Positions 18,113 to 26,007 of a stretch of DNA of 64,000 bases are shown here, in pieces; the first letter of the stretch is position 1; every line of letters begins with the position of its first letter. The notes beneath the pieces are model-generated. The model had not been told where the DNA came from and did not search any database. It saw only the letters and a list, made by a program, of their open reading frames with translations. The stretch comes from Pseudomonas viridiflava (lineage in GTDB: Bacteria > Pseudomonadota > Gammaproteobacteria > Pseudomonadales > Pseudomonadaceae), in NCBI RefSeq assembly GCF_900582195.1, contig NZ_UTHA01000014.1, forward strand, positions 1-64,000, given 5' to 3'. The translations under genes and the position numbers were made by a program.

Positions 18113-18131
18113 GGGCACCATCATGGTGCCC
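18113..18131 (-). promoter_or_regulatory. Perfect inverted repeat in the nrdA leader
   Basis: GGGCACCAT-C-ATGGTGCCC is a perfect 9-base-arm palindrome ending about 33 bases before the nrdA start. In the transcript it would be a stable hairpin near the ribosome site, or the DNA could be a protein site. It has no T run. Confidence 0.5.
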
Positions 18132-18194
18132 ACCGTTCTGTCCAGAAGCACTACAGCCGACGGGCGTCGGGTATAACAACTTCGGGACAGTAGG

Positions 18195-18222
18195 AAAAAA
18201 GGCTGATGAAGCCGCATCCTTG
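18195..18222 (-). promoter_or_regulatory. Terminator-like hairpin in the nrdA leader
   Basis: On the minus strand AAGGATGCGGCTTCATC is followed by AGCC and TTTTTT. The short stem (GATG/CATC or GGCT/AGCC) plus six T's resembles a weak attenuator inside the ~400-base leader. It is weak evidence from one sequence. Confidence 0.3.
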
Positions 18223-18440
18223 CCGAAGTTTTTGGCTACGAGCCAGGGCCCGAACCGGATTCCTTCCCAGGTGACAGTAATGACTGCAACACCCGTACCG
18301 TTCTCGCCGCTGCGCGGTAAAAAACGGTGCCATCCGCAAGTGCGGTTTGGGCTTTGAAAAACTTGCTTGGTTCAACCGGAAACCGGCAATAAATCGCTTG
18401 AGTTTCAGGTCTGAAATGTGGTTGGGCGTTTAAGCGGAAA

Positions 18441-18456
18441 ACCCTATATGTAGGGT
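18441..18456 (-). promoter_or_regulatory. NrdR-box-like palindrome
   Basis: ACCCTATATGTAGGGT is a near-perfect 16-bp palindrome with the general form of NrdR boxes (ACACWATATATWGTGT). It lies just downstream of the candidate nrdA promoter. A second, weaker half-match (AACGTACTAGCTGTGG, 18504-18519) lies 63 bp further upstream. Confidence 0.55.
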
Positions 18457-18476
18457 CTCTCCCTGCGCCGTGCTAC

Positions 18477-18505
18477 AAGATAATGCGTTTCACGGGTGCT
18501 TGCAA
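18477..18505 (-). promoter_or_regulatory. Candidate sigma-70 promoter of nrdA
   Basis: On the minus strand TTGCAA (18500-18505), a 17-base spacer and TATCTT (18477-18482) form a reasonable -35/-10 pair. It would give a leader of about 390 bases before nrdA. Confidence 0.45.
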
Positions 18506-18514
18506 CGTACTAGC

Positions 18515-18523
18515 TGTGGATAA
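18515..18523 (-). promoter_or_regulatory. DnaA box upstream of nrdA
   Basis: TGTGGATAA on the plus strand is the exact complement of the DnaA consensus TTATCCACA. It sits ten bases upstream of the candidate -35. DnaA boxes are known at the E. coli nrdAB promoter, so coupling to replication initiation is plausible. Confidence 0.6.
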
Positions 18524-18689
18524 ACCTGTGCGTAAATTGTGTAAGAAATCCGGAATTCGCGTGTAGGCCGCGAACCTGCTGAGCTAGACCGTCTGTCACT
18601 GTTTTTTCACCGGGAAAAACGCTTCAGCGGATTTTTAAGGGCGCGAACCCTATCACAAAAAACGACCTTGTCCGAACGCATTTACCGAC

Positions 18690-18718
18690 TTGTGTTCTGG
18701 CTGTACGCCGTTTATACA
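18690..18718 (+). promoter_or_regulatory. Candidate promoter of the RstA-like regulator
   Basis: TTGTGT, 17 bases, then TATACA(AT) lie about 130 bp before the GTG start of the response regulator gene. This is one possible sigma-70 promoter in the divergent region. Confidence 0.4.
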
Positions 18719-18848
18719 ATCGGCCCATGTGCAGGCATTGTTATCCTCCCGAAACATGACAAAAGCACGGGAGGATCCAAAACTGTGGGAATTGTGTTGG
18801 GTCAGACTTTCCTCCTTTATCAATAACAATAGAAAGCAGAGGTCACCG

Positions 18849-19571
18849 GTGGAGCAACAAGCCTTTCAGGTATTGATCGTCGAGGATGACCAGCGACTGG
18901 CCGAACTGACGCGCGACTACCTGCAAGCCAATGGACTGCGCGTGGACATCGAAGGCAACGGTGCGCTGGCGGCGGCGCGGATCATCAAGGAGCAACCGGA
19001 TCTGGTGATCCTCGACCTGATGCTGCCCGGCGAAGATGGCCTGAGCATCTGTCGCAAGGTGCGCAATCAGTACGACGGACCGATTCTGATGCTCACCGCA
19101 CGCACTGACGATGCCGATCAGATCCAGGGCCTCGACCTCGGTGCCGACGATTACGTGTGCAAACCGGTGCGTCCACGGCTGTTGCTGGCGCGAATCCAGG
19201 CGCTGCTGCGCCGTAGCGACACACCTGAACCGCTCGCCGAAAAGTCCCGCCGCCTGCAATTCGGTCCGCTGGTCGTCGACAACGCCTTGCGCGAAGCGTG
19301 GCTGAGCGACAACGGCATTGAGCTGACCAGCGCCGAGTTCGACCTGCTCTGGCTGTTGGTGTCCAACGCCGGGCGCATTCTGTCCCGCGAAGAAATCTTC
19401 ACCGCACTGCGCGGCATCGGCTACGACGGCCAGGACCGCTCGATCGATGTGCGCATCTCGCGGATCCGCCCGAAAATCGGCGACGACCCCGATCACCCCC
19501 GGCTGATCAAGACCATTCGCAGCAAAGGCTACCTGTTCGTCCCGGAAGCCTGCGTAGACCTGCCGCTGTGA
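18849..19571 (+). CDS. OmpR-family response regulator, RstA-like
   Basis: The 240-residue regulator has a receiver domain (VLIVEDDQRLAEL, phospho-Asp in LVILDLMLPGEDG, Lys in DDYVCKPV) and a winged-helix DNA-binding domain (about 135-235, ELTSAEFDLLWLLVSNAGRILSREEIFTAL, IRSKGYLFV). The start is GTG at 18849, with AGAGGT seven bases upstream. The gene sits beside nrdA, as does an RstAB-like pair in P. aeruginosa. Its stop overlaps the start of the kinase gene (GTGA). Its signal is unknown. Confidence 0.88.
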   Translation: MEQQAFQVLIVEDDQRLAELTRDYLQANGLRVDIEGNGALAAARIIKEQPDLVILDLMLPGEDGLSICRKVRNQYDGPILMLTARTDDADQIQGLDLGADDYVCKPVRPRLLLARIQALLRRSDTPEPLAEKSRRLQFGPLVVDNALREAWLSDNGIELTSAEFDLLWLLVSNAGRILSREEIFTALRGIGYDGQDRSIDVRISRIRPKIGDDPDHPRLIKTIRSKGYLFVPEACVDLPL

Positions 19572-21178
19572 ACTCGATCTTCCTGCGCATCTACGGCGGC
19601 ATGTGCGCAGCGATCATTCTGGTGGCGGTGCTCGGGGTGCTGGCGCTGAATCTGCTCAATACCGTTCGCAGCGAGCAGTATCGCGAGCGCCTGGCCCACG
19701 GCACGTTTTCGCTGATGGCCGGCAACTTGCAACCGATGAACGAAACCGAGCGCCATCGGGCGTTACTGGTGTGGGAGCGGTTGCTGGGGATTCCGCTGGC
19801 GCTGAAGAAGTTCGCCGAGACCGATCTCGATCTGTCCCAACGCACCCGCGTACAGCGGGGGCAGGCCCTGGTCGAGCAGACCGGACCGCACGCGGCGAAG
19901 GTTTACCGGATGGTCAGCGACAAGGAACAACTCGTCCTCACCGGTGAAGTGCAGCAGATCAGCGAGCAACTGGCCCGCGCGACCATTTACCTGCTGGCCG
20001 ATGAACTGGTGCGCGTGCCGGTCGGCGAGCAGCCCAAACGTCTCGCACAGATAAAGGAAGAGAAGGGCTTCGGATTCGATCTGCGCCTGGTCACGGTGAA
20101 TGACGCCGACATGGACGAAGACCAGAGCCGCCGCGTGGCCGAAGGCGACACGGTGATGGCGCTAGGCAAGGGCGGCGATTCGATTCGCGTGTTTGCCGGC
20201 ATGGTCGGCACGCCGTGGGTGCTGGAAATCGGGCCGTTGTATCAGATGAACCCGTATCCGCCGGAATGGCTGGTGCTGATTGCTGCGCTCGGGCTGACCT
20301 TGATCGGTCTTATCGTTTATCTGTTGGTGCGTCAGCTTGAACGGCGTCTACGCGGCCTCGAAGCGGCGGCCACGCGGATTGCCAAGGGCAGCCTGGAAAC
20401 CCGTGTGCCGGCGCGCGGTGCCGACTCGGTCGGGCGTCTGGCATCAGCATTCAACGGCATGGCCGAGCACTTGCAACAGTTGCTGGCGATTCAGCGTGAA
20501 CTGGTGCGCGCGGTGTCCCATGAGTTGCGCACACCAGTGGCGCGTCTGCGTTTCGGCTTGGAGATGATCGGTTCGGCGACCACCCCGCAAGCGCTGGAGA
20601 AATACCGCGAGGGCATGGATCACGACATCGAAGACCTCGATAAGCTGGTCGATGAAATGCTCACCTATGCGCGCCTGGAGCAGGGTTCGCCGGCGCTGAC
20701 GTTCCAGCGCATCGACCTGGATGCCTTGGTCAATCAAGTGATCGAGGAGCTGGCGCCGTTGCGCGCTGAGGTCACCGTGCAACGTGGTTTGTGCCTGTCT
20801 GCGGCGGATAACGATGATGCCTGGGTGGAAGCCGAGCCGCGTTATCTGCACCGCGCATTGCAGAATCTGGTGAGCAACGCCATGCGTCATGCGCGATCGA
20901 ACGTGACGGTGAGTTATCAGGTCGGGCAGTTGCGCTGCCGCGTCGACGTCGAGGATGACGGGCCTGGCGTACCGGAAGTGGCGTGGGAGCGGATTTTTAC
21001 GCCGTTTCTGCGTCTGGACGACAGCCGTACCCGGGCGTCGGGCGGGCATGGTCTGGGCTTGTCGATTGTTCGGCGGATAATCCATTGGCATGACGGCCGG
21101 GCGATTATTGGCAAGAGCAAGAGTCTGGGGGGGGCGTGTTTCAGCCTGAGCTGGCCGAGGAATCAGGAGCGTCGGTAA
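19568..21178 (+). CDS. Sensor histidine kinase, RstB-like
   Basis: The 536-residue membrane kinase starts with GTG inside the stop of the preceding regulator gene. It has one transmembrane helix at about 8-30, a periplasmic domain of roughly 200 residues, and a second helix (WLVLIAALGLTLIGLIVYLLV). A HAMP linker follows, then the H box (AVSHELRTPVARLRFGLEMI) and an ATPase domain (NLVSNAMRHA, DDGPGVP, GHGLGLSIVRRI). It phosphorylates the paired OmpR-type regulator. A REPIN follows the stop. Confidence 0.88.
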   Translation: MNSIFLRIYGGMCAAIILVAVLGVLALNLLNTVRSEQYRERLAHGTFSLMAGNLQPMNETERHRALLVWERLLGIPLALKKFAETDLDLSQRTRVQRGQALVEQTGPHAAKVYRMVSDKEQLVLTGEVQQISEQLARATIYLLADELVRVPVGEQPKRLAQIKEEKGFGFDLRLVTVNDADMDEDQSRRVAEGDTVMALGKGGDSIRVFAGMVGTPWVLEIGPLYQMNPYPPEWLVLIAALGLTLIGLIVYLLVRQLERRLRGLEAAATRIAKGSLETRVPARGADSVGRLASAFNGMAEHLQQLLAIQRELVRAVSHELRTPVARLRFGLEMIGSATTPQALEKYREGMDHDIEDLDKLVDEMLTYARLEQGSPALTFQRIDLDALVNQVIEELAPLRAEVTVQRGLCLSAADNDDAWVEAEPRYLHRALQNLVSNAMRHARSNVTVSYQVGQLRCRVDVEDDGPGVPEVAWERIFTPFLRLDDSRTRASGGHGLGLSIVRRIIHWHDGRAIIGKSKSLGGACFSLSWPRNQERR

Positions 21179-21201
21179 GATTTGTGGTGGCTGTGATGCC
21201 G

Positions 21202-21270
21202 CCTTCGCGAGCAAGCTCGCTCCCACAGGAGAATGCATTTCAAAATGTGGGAGCGAGCCTGCTCGCGAAG
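21202..21270. repeat. REP pair (outward-TTCGCGAG type, 69 bp)
   Basis: Two REP palindromes (CCTTCGCGAGCAAGCTCGCT and the inverse) stand in the opposite orientation to the 90-bp REPINs, with a spacer of about 20 bases. The copies at 22072, 32171 and 35441 share this design. Confidence 0.9.
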
Positions 21271-21294
21271 GGGCCTGAGCAGGCGCTGAAGATT

Positions 21295-22020
21295 TCAGGC
21301 CTGAATGCTGACCAGACTCAACAACTGCCCATCCTGCACCCCGAACTGCGCGTCCAGTTCAGTGCCGTTGCGCCATTCGGCAGACAAGTCCGTCAACAAC
21401 CGCAACCGGACTTCACCGGCCTCAGTCCACTCCAGCACCTCGGCATGCTCGAAATAAAAGCGCTGCTGCACGATCGGATACAGCGCCTTGAACAAGCTCT
21501 CTTTCACCGAAAACGTCAGCGTCACCCACAATGCCAACTGATCTCGCGAGGCGGCCGTCATGCGCTGCATTTCAGGTGGCGTCAGAATTTCGCCAGCCAG
21601 GCGCTCGGCGCGTTCGGTGTTGAGCAGGTTTTCCAGATCCATGCCCAAACCGCGCCAGTGTTGCTTGTTGGCGACAATCGCTGCGGCGCGTCCGGTGCTG
21701 TGGGTGATCGAGCCGCAAATGTGCGCGGGCCATATCGGCGCGCGATCTGCACCAATCGCCGGCGCCACGCCGCTGCCTTCCAGTTGCTGCAACGCCGCCC
21801 GGGCGCAGATCCGTCCCGCCAGAAACTCCGCCTGACGCTTGGCCACCGAACGCTGAATGCTCGGCGGCGCAACAACGGCGCTGCGTTGAAAATCATCGCC
21901 AAGCAGTTGAGCAGGATCGAAGTGGGTGCTGAGCAGCACGGTGTCGGCCAATACCGTCGGCAACGGCCATTGGCTGTCGAGCGCGGTGCAGCAGGCGGGG
22001 AGGGCGGGGGTGATATTCAT
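21295..22020 (-). CDS. pcpS: 4'-phosphopantetheinyl transferase PcpS
   Basis: The 241-residue protein transfers phosphopantetheine from CoA to carrier proteins of fatty acid, siderophore and peptide synthesis. EntD/PcpS signatures include KRQAEFLAGRICARAALQQL, APIWPAHICGSITHS, the Mg-binding GLGMDLE, and FSVKESLFKALYP. It aligns closely, as remembered, with P. aeruginosa PcpS (242 aa). Two ATGs are possible (22020 and 22029). Reading further upstream would translate the neighbouring REP (MGASLLAK), so I rejected longer starts. Confidence 0.92.
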   Translation of the reverse strand: MNITPALPACCTALDSQWPLPTVLADTVLLSTHFDPAQLLGDDFQRSAVVAPPSIQRSVAKRQAEFLAGRICARAALQQLEGSGVAPAIGADRAPIWPAHICGSITHSTGRAAAIVANKQHWRGLGMDLENLLNTERAERLAGEILTPPEMQRMTAASRDQLALWVTLTFSVKESLFKALYPIVQQRFYFEHAEVLEWTEAGEVRLRLLTDLSAEWRNGTELDAQFGVQDGQLLSLVSIQA

Positions 22021-22071
22021 GGCGGGCATTTTGCCGGTTAGTCGAGACAAGGTCGAGATCGGCGGCGCGGC

Positions 22072-22150
22072 TTTCGCGAGCAGGCTCGCTCCCACACTGG
22101 ATCTATGCCGCCAAGTAGATCCCCTGTGGGAGCGAGCCTGCTCGCGAAGG
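22072..22150. repeat. REP pair (outward-TTCGCGAG type, 79 bp)
   Basis: Inverted REP copies (TTTCGCGAGCAGGCTCGCTC and its inverse) sit between pcpS and the dienelactone hydrolase gene. The core has CAGG/CCTG in place of CAAG/CTTG. Confidence 0.9.
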
Positions 22151-22170
22151 CCGCGCCGCGGTGCCTGTGA

Positions 22171-22962
22171 TCAGCTAAAGATTTTCTGCAAGAACGCTTT
22201 CATGTCCGCCCAGGATTTTTCATCCGCTGCCTTGTTGTACCCGATGTCCGGGCCACCGTGCTCGCCATGGCTCAGGCGATCGGCATCCGGATTGGTGAAG
22301 CCATGCTTGGCACCGTCAAGGCTGACAAATTTATAGTCAGCCCCGGCCTTGTCCATTTCCGCCTTGAACGCGGTGACGTTGTCCTGAGTGACCATGCTGT
22401 CCAGCGCGCCGTGCTCGACCAGAATCTTCGCCTTCACGCTGCCAGGCGTTGCCGGGGTCTTGGTCGCCAGCGCACCGTGGAAACTCACCACGCCCGCCAG
22501 TGGCACTCCTTGTCGCGCCGCGTTCAGCACTACCGCGCCGCCGAAGCAGTAACCAATGGCGGCAAGTTTATTCACGTCGGTCTGTGGCTGTTTCTTCAGC
22601 AAATTCAGCCCCGCCTCGAAGCGCTTGCTGGAGGCCGCCGCATCCTGAGTCGCTGCCTGCATGAACGCCATCGCGTCTTTTGGGTGTTCGGTGTTCTTGC
22701 CTTCGCCGTACATATCGATCGCCAACGCGCTGTAGCCGAGTGCGGCCAGATCCCGCGCGCGGCGTTTGGCGTAGTCGTTCAGGCCCCACCATTCGTGCAC
22801 CACGACGACACCCGGACGTTTGCCTTTGATGGCGTCGTCGTAGGCGTAGTAGCCGATCAGTTTCGTGCCGTCGGCGCTCTGGTAGGGGATTTCTTCCGTC
22901 TTGATCGCAGCCTGAGTAAGGCTGCTGACGGCCAGCAAGGTGAGGGCAAGGAACAGGCGCAT
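22171..22962 (-). CDS. Secreted dienelactone hydrolase family protein
   Basis: The 263-residue alpha/beta hydrolase has a signal peptide (MRLFLALTLLAVSSLTQAA). The DLH nucleophile elbow is GYCFGGAV with Cys as nucleophile. The acid is in VEHGALDSMV and the histidine in DGAKHGFTNPDADR. VVVHEWWGLNDYAKRRARDLA is the usual oxyanion-region text. It hydrolyses a lactone or ester of unknown identity in the periplasm. The start at 22962 gives the signal peptide. Confidence 0.88.
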   Translation of the reverse strand: MRLFLALTLLAVSSLTQAAIKTEEIPYQSADGTKLIGYYAYDDAIKGKRPGVVVVHEWWGLNDYAKRRARDLAALGYSALAIDMYGEGKNTEHPKDAMAFMQAATQDAAASSKRFEAGLNLLKKQPQTDVNKLAAIGYCFGGAVVLNAARQGVPLAGVVSFHGALATKTPATPGSVKAKILVEHGALDSMVTQDNVTAFKAEMDKAGADYKFVSLDGAKHGFTNPDADRLSHGEHGGPDIGYNKAADEKSWADMKAFLQKIFS

Positions 22963-23008
22963 GGTCGGGTCTCCTGACAATAAAGGGTCAGATCAGCCTA
23001 GTTCATTT

Positions 23009-23059
23009 GGTTCAGGTCAGGTTCAGAGACGGTTCAGGGGCGGTACAGGGGAGGGTCAG
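23009..23059 (+). promoter_or_regulatory. Array of five PhoP half-sites upstream of oprH
   Basis: GGTTCAG, GGTTCAG, GGTTCAG, GGTACAG and GGGTCAG begin at 23009, 23020, 23031, 23042 and 23053, so each is exactly 11 bp after the last. PhoP of Pseudomonas binds direct GTTCAG-type repeats at that spacing. The array ends 46 bp before the oprH start. Confidence 0.82.
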
Positions 23060-23105
23060 TAACCTTGCGCCATACCCAAACAGCACTGTGAAAGAGGAAA
23101 TACCC

Positions 23106-23708
23106 ATGACTTTTAACAAACTGTTGCTGGCATTGACCGTAATGAGCGCCAGTATCGCGGCCCAGGCCGATACCACGTCGAACTTCGCCGGCCTGACCTT
23201 CGGCCAGACCAGTGACAAGATCGACAAGTCCCACGCACTGAACAACAACCTCGATCACCCGAACGCTACCGGCGCGATCGACGGCAACAACACCTACGGC
23301 GTACGCCTCGGTCAGCAAAACAGCCAGGGTCGTTACTACGCCACCTACGACAACGTGTCGGGCTCGCACAATGGCATTAAACTGCGTCAGGAAAACCTGC
23401 TGGGCAGCTACGATCTGTTCTACCCGGTGGGCGGCAGCACCAAGCTGTTCGGCGGTGCGACGGCGGGTCTGACCAAGCTGACTCAGGAATCGCCAGGCTT
23501 CAGCCGCGACAGTGATATCGGTTATGCCGTCGGCGGTCAGCTCGGTGTGTTGCAACAAGTATCGCAAAACACTTCGGTCGAACTCGGTTACCGTTACCTG
23601 CGCAGCAACGCCAGCACCGAGATGAGCGAGCGCGGTGGCAGCAAGCAAGGCTCGCTGGACTTGACCAGCAGCGCGCAGACTTACCTGTCGGCCAACTACA
23701 ATTTCTAA
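23106..23708 (+). CDS. oprH: Outer membrane protein OprH
   Basis: The 200-residue protein has a signal peptide (cleaved after about residue 20, AAQADT) and an eight-strand beta-barrel. It closely follows remembered P. aeruginosa OprH (ATYDNVSG, LRQENLLGSYDLF, TKLFGGATAGL, GYRYLRSNASTEM, ending NYNF). OprH binds LPS and stabilises the outer membrane when Mg2+ is low. The start at 23106 follows AAAGAGG. PhoP half-sites upstream and phoPQ downstream fit induction by magnesium limitation. Confidence 0.94.
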   Translation: MTFNKLLLALTVMSASIAAQADTTSNFAGLTFGQTSDKIDKSHALNNNLDHPNATGAIDGNNTYGVRLGQQNSQGRYYATYDNVSGSHNGIKLRQENLLGSYDLFYPVGGSTKLFGGATAGLTKLTQESPGFSRDSDIGYAVGGQLGVLQQVSQNTSVELGYRYLRSNASTEMSERGGSKQGSLDLTSSAQTYLSANYNF

Positions 23709-23730
23709 GGAGCGAATCGCCTTGGAACCC

Positions 23731-23820
23731 TGTGGGAGCGAGCTTGCTCGCGAAAGCGATGTTTCATTCAACATCATCGTTGACTGAATGACCGCCTTCG
23801 CGAGCAAGCTCGCTCCCACA
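23731..23820. repeat. REPIN between oprH and phoP (~90 bp)
   Basis: Inverted REP copies fill most of the 149 bases between oprH and phoP. The hairpin lies inside what is an operon in P. aeruginosa and could stabilise the oprH message or reduce read-through. Confidence 0.92.
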
Positions 23821-23857
23821 GGTGGTTGTGGAGATTTCAAGTGATTAGGAGAAGGGC

Positions 23858-24535
23858 ATGAAACTGCTGGTCGTCGAAGATGAAGCGCTGTTGCGCCATC
23901 ACCTGCAAACCCGCCTGACGGAAAGTGGTCACGTAGTCGAATCCGTGGCCAATGCCGAAGAGGCGCTGTACCAGACCGGACAGTTCAACTTTGACTTGGC
24001 GGTGATCGATCTCGGCCTACCGGGCATGGGCGGTCTCGACTTGATCCGCCAATTACGCGCGGGGGGCAAGACCTTCCCGATCCTGATCCTCACCGCGCGC
24101 GGCAACTGGCAGGACAAGGTCGAAGGCCTCGCCGCCGGCGCCGACGATTACGTGGTCAAGCCGTTCCAGTTCGAAGAACTCGATGCGCGTTTGAATGCCT
24201 TGCTGCGCCGCTCCAGCGGTTTCACCCAGTCGACCATCGTCGCCGGGCCGCTGCTGCTCGACCTCAATCGCAAGCAGGCGACCCTTGATGAACAACCGCT
24301 GGCGCTGACTGCTTACGAGTACCGCATCCTCGAATACCTGATGCGCCATCACCAGCAAGTGGTACCCAAGGATCGCTTGATGGAACAGCTTTACCCGGAC
24401 GACGACGAGCGCGATCCGAATGTCATCGAAGTGTTGGTCGGCCGTCTGCGGCGCAAACTCGAAGGCCCGGCCGGGTTCAAACCGATCGACACCGTGCGTG
24501 GCCTCGGCTACCTGTTCAATGAGCGCTGCACTTGA
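23858..24535 (+). CDS. phoP: Response regulator PhoP
   Basis: The 225-residue OmpR-family regulator has a receiver domain (LLVVEDEALLRHHL, phospho-Asp in LAVIDLGLPGMGGLD, Lys in DDYVVKPF) and a winged helix (LALTAYEYRILEYLMRHHQQVVPKDRLMEQLYPDDDERDPNVIEV, TVRGLGYLF). PhoP answers low Mg2+ and cationic peptides, activating oprH and LPS-modification genes. Its stop overlaps the phoQ start. Confidence 0.95.
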   Translation: MKLLVVEDEALLRHHLQTRLTESGHVVESVANAEEALYQTGQFNFDLAVIDLGLPGMGGLDLIRQLRAGGKTFPILILTARGNWQDKVEGLAAGADDYVVKPFQFEELDARLNALLRRSSGFTQSTIVAGPLLLDLNRKQATLDEQPLALTAYEYRILEYLMRHHQQVVPKDRLMEQLYPDDDERDPNVIEVLVGRLRRKLEGPAGFKPIDTVRGLGYLFNERCT

Positions 24536-25878
24536 TTCGTTCCCTTCGCGTTCGCTTGATGCTCGCCGCCACCACGTTGGCGGTGTTGTTCATGCTCGCC
24601 TTGCTGCCGGCGATGCAAGGCGCGTTCAGCCTGGCGCTGCAAGACTCGATCGAGCAGCGGCTGGCTTCGGACGTCACTACGCTGATCTCGGCCGCGCGCA
24701 TCGAAAACGGTCGGCTGGTGATGCCGACGCAACTGCCGGATGAGCGCTTCAATCTCACCGATTTCCGTTTGCTCGGCTACATCTACGACCGCGAAGGGCA
24801 TCTGGTGTGGCGCTCGAAGGCCACTCAGGAAGAGCAGATCAACTACAAACCGCGTTACGACGGACTCGGTAACGAGTTCGCGCGGATCCGCGAAACCAAT
24901 GGTCAGGAGTTCTTCGTCTACGACGTTGAAGTCAAACTGCTCGGCGGCAAAAGCGCGGCGTTCAGCATCGTCGCCCTGCAGCCGGTGCGCGAGTACGAAA
25001 CCACCCTTGAAGGTCTGCGTGAAAATCTCTATCTGGGCTTCGGTGCAGCGTTGCTGGTGCTGCTGGCATTGTTGTGGATCGGCCTGACCTGGGGCCTCAA
25101 AGCCTTGCGCCGGCTCAGTCAGGAACTCGACGAAATCGAGGGTGGCACCCGCGAAAGCCTCACCGAGAAACATCCGCGCGAGTTGCTGCGCCTGACCGGC
25201 TCGCTCAACCGTTTGCTGCACAGCGAACGGCAACAGCGCAGTCGTTATCGCGATTCCCTTGATGACTTGGCGCACAGCCTGAAAACGCCGTTGGCGGTGT
25301 TGCAAGGCGTCAGCGAGGACATGGCTCAACGTCCCGAAGAACGCGATCAGGCCTGGGTGCTGCAAAGCCAGATCGAACGCATGAGCCAGCAGATCAGCTA
25401 TCAACTGCAACGGGCCAGTTTGCGCAAAAGCGGACTGGTGCGCCATCAGGTGCGCTTGCAACCGGTGCTCAAAAGTCTGTGCGACACACTGGACAAGGTT
25501 TACCGCGACAAGCATGTGCGCGTGGCATTTGATCTGCCCGAGCATTGCTATGTGCCGATCGAGCAGGGCGCGTTGCTGGAGATGCTGGGCAACTTGCTGG
25601 AGAACGCTTATCGCCTGTGTCTGGGCGAAGTGCGCATCAGTGTGCGTGAGACGCTGGCCGGGATTGAACTGTGCGTCGAAGATGACGGCCCGGGCGTACC
25701 GCCGGATCAGCGTGCGCGGATTCTCGAGCGCGGCGAACGGCTGGATGCCCAGCATCCGGGGCAGGGCATCGGGTTGGCGGTGGTCAAGGACATTATTGAA
25801 AGCTACAACGCCAAGCTCGCGCTGGGCGATTCGCCGATGGGTGGGGCGGCGTTCAGGATTCATTTTCCGGCGGTATAA
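24532..25878 (+). CDS. phoQ: Sensor kinase PhoQ
   Basis: The 448-residue length equals that remembered for P. aeruginosa PhoQ and the N-terminus (IRSLRVRLMLAA) matches. There are two membrane helices (about 10-32 and 168-190). The periplasmic domain has an acidic stretch (LPDERFNLTDF), as expected for Mg2+ sensing. The H box is DLAHSLKTPLAVLQG, and the ATPase domain shows NLLENAYRLC, DDGPGVPPDQ and GQGIGLAVVKDII. The start is TTG, in TTGA overlapping the phoP stop. Confidence 0.95.
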   Translation: MIRSLRVRLMLAATTLAVLFMLALLPAMQGAFSLALQDSIEQRLASDVTTLISAARIENGRLVMPTQLPDERFNLTDFRLLGYIYDREGHLVWRSKATQEEQINYKPRYDGLGNEFARIRETNGQEFFVYDVEVKLLGGKSAAFSIVALQPVREYETTLEGLRENLYLGFGAALLVLLALLWIGLTWGLKALRRLSQELDEIEGGTRESLTEKHPRELLRLTGSLNRLLHSERQQRSRYRDSLDDLAHSLKTPLAVLQGVSEDMAQRPEERDQAWVLQSQIERMSQQISYQLQRASLRKSGLVRHQVRLQPVLKSLCDTLDKVYRDKHVRVAFDLPEHCYVPIEQGALLEMLGNLLENAYRLCLGEVRISVRETLAGIELCVEDDGPGVPPDQRARILERGERLDAQHPGQGIGLAVVKDIIESYNAKLALGDSPMGGAAFRIHFPAV

Positions 25879-26007
25879 CGAGGATAACCGTCTGTCGGAA
25901 ATCAGACCTTACCTGTCAGATGTGACAGTTGTCAGTCGGGCGGGGTAGGTGTGTGATGGTTGCGCCTCCGAGAGGGCTCGGTTGAATCACACTTGCAGGA
26001 GAACATG

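Noticed and set aside
14918..18193. Two long plus-strand frames (547 and 516 codons) across nrdA
   Set aside because: They mirror nrdA codon bias on the opposite strand; NrdA has all catalytic motifs on the minus strand.
18180..18340. Possible cobalamin riboswitch in the nrdA leader
   Set aside because: The B12 box (AGCCAGGAGACCTGCC-like) and the GCAACGGTAA core are not present; GGGAAGGAATCCGG alone is too little.
21295..22095. Longer pcpS start at 22095
   Set aside because: The extra residues (MGASLLAK...) translate the REP repeat; the family N-terminus begins near 22020.
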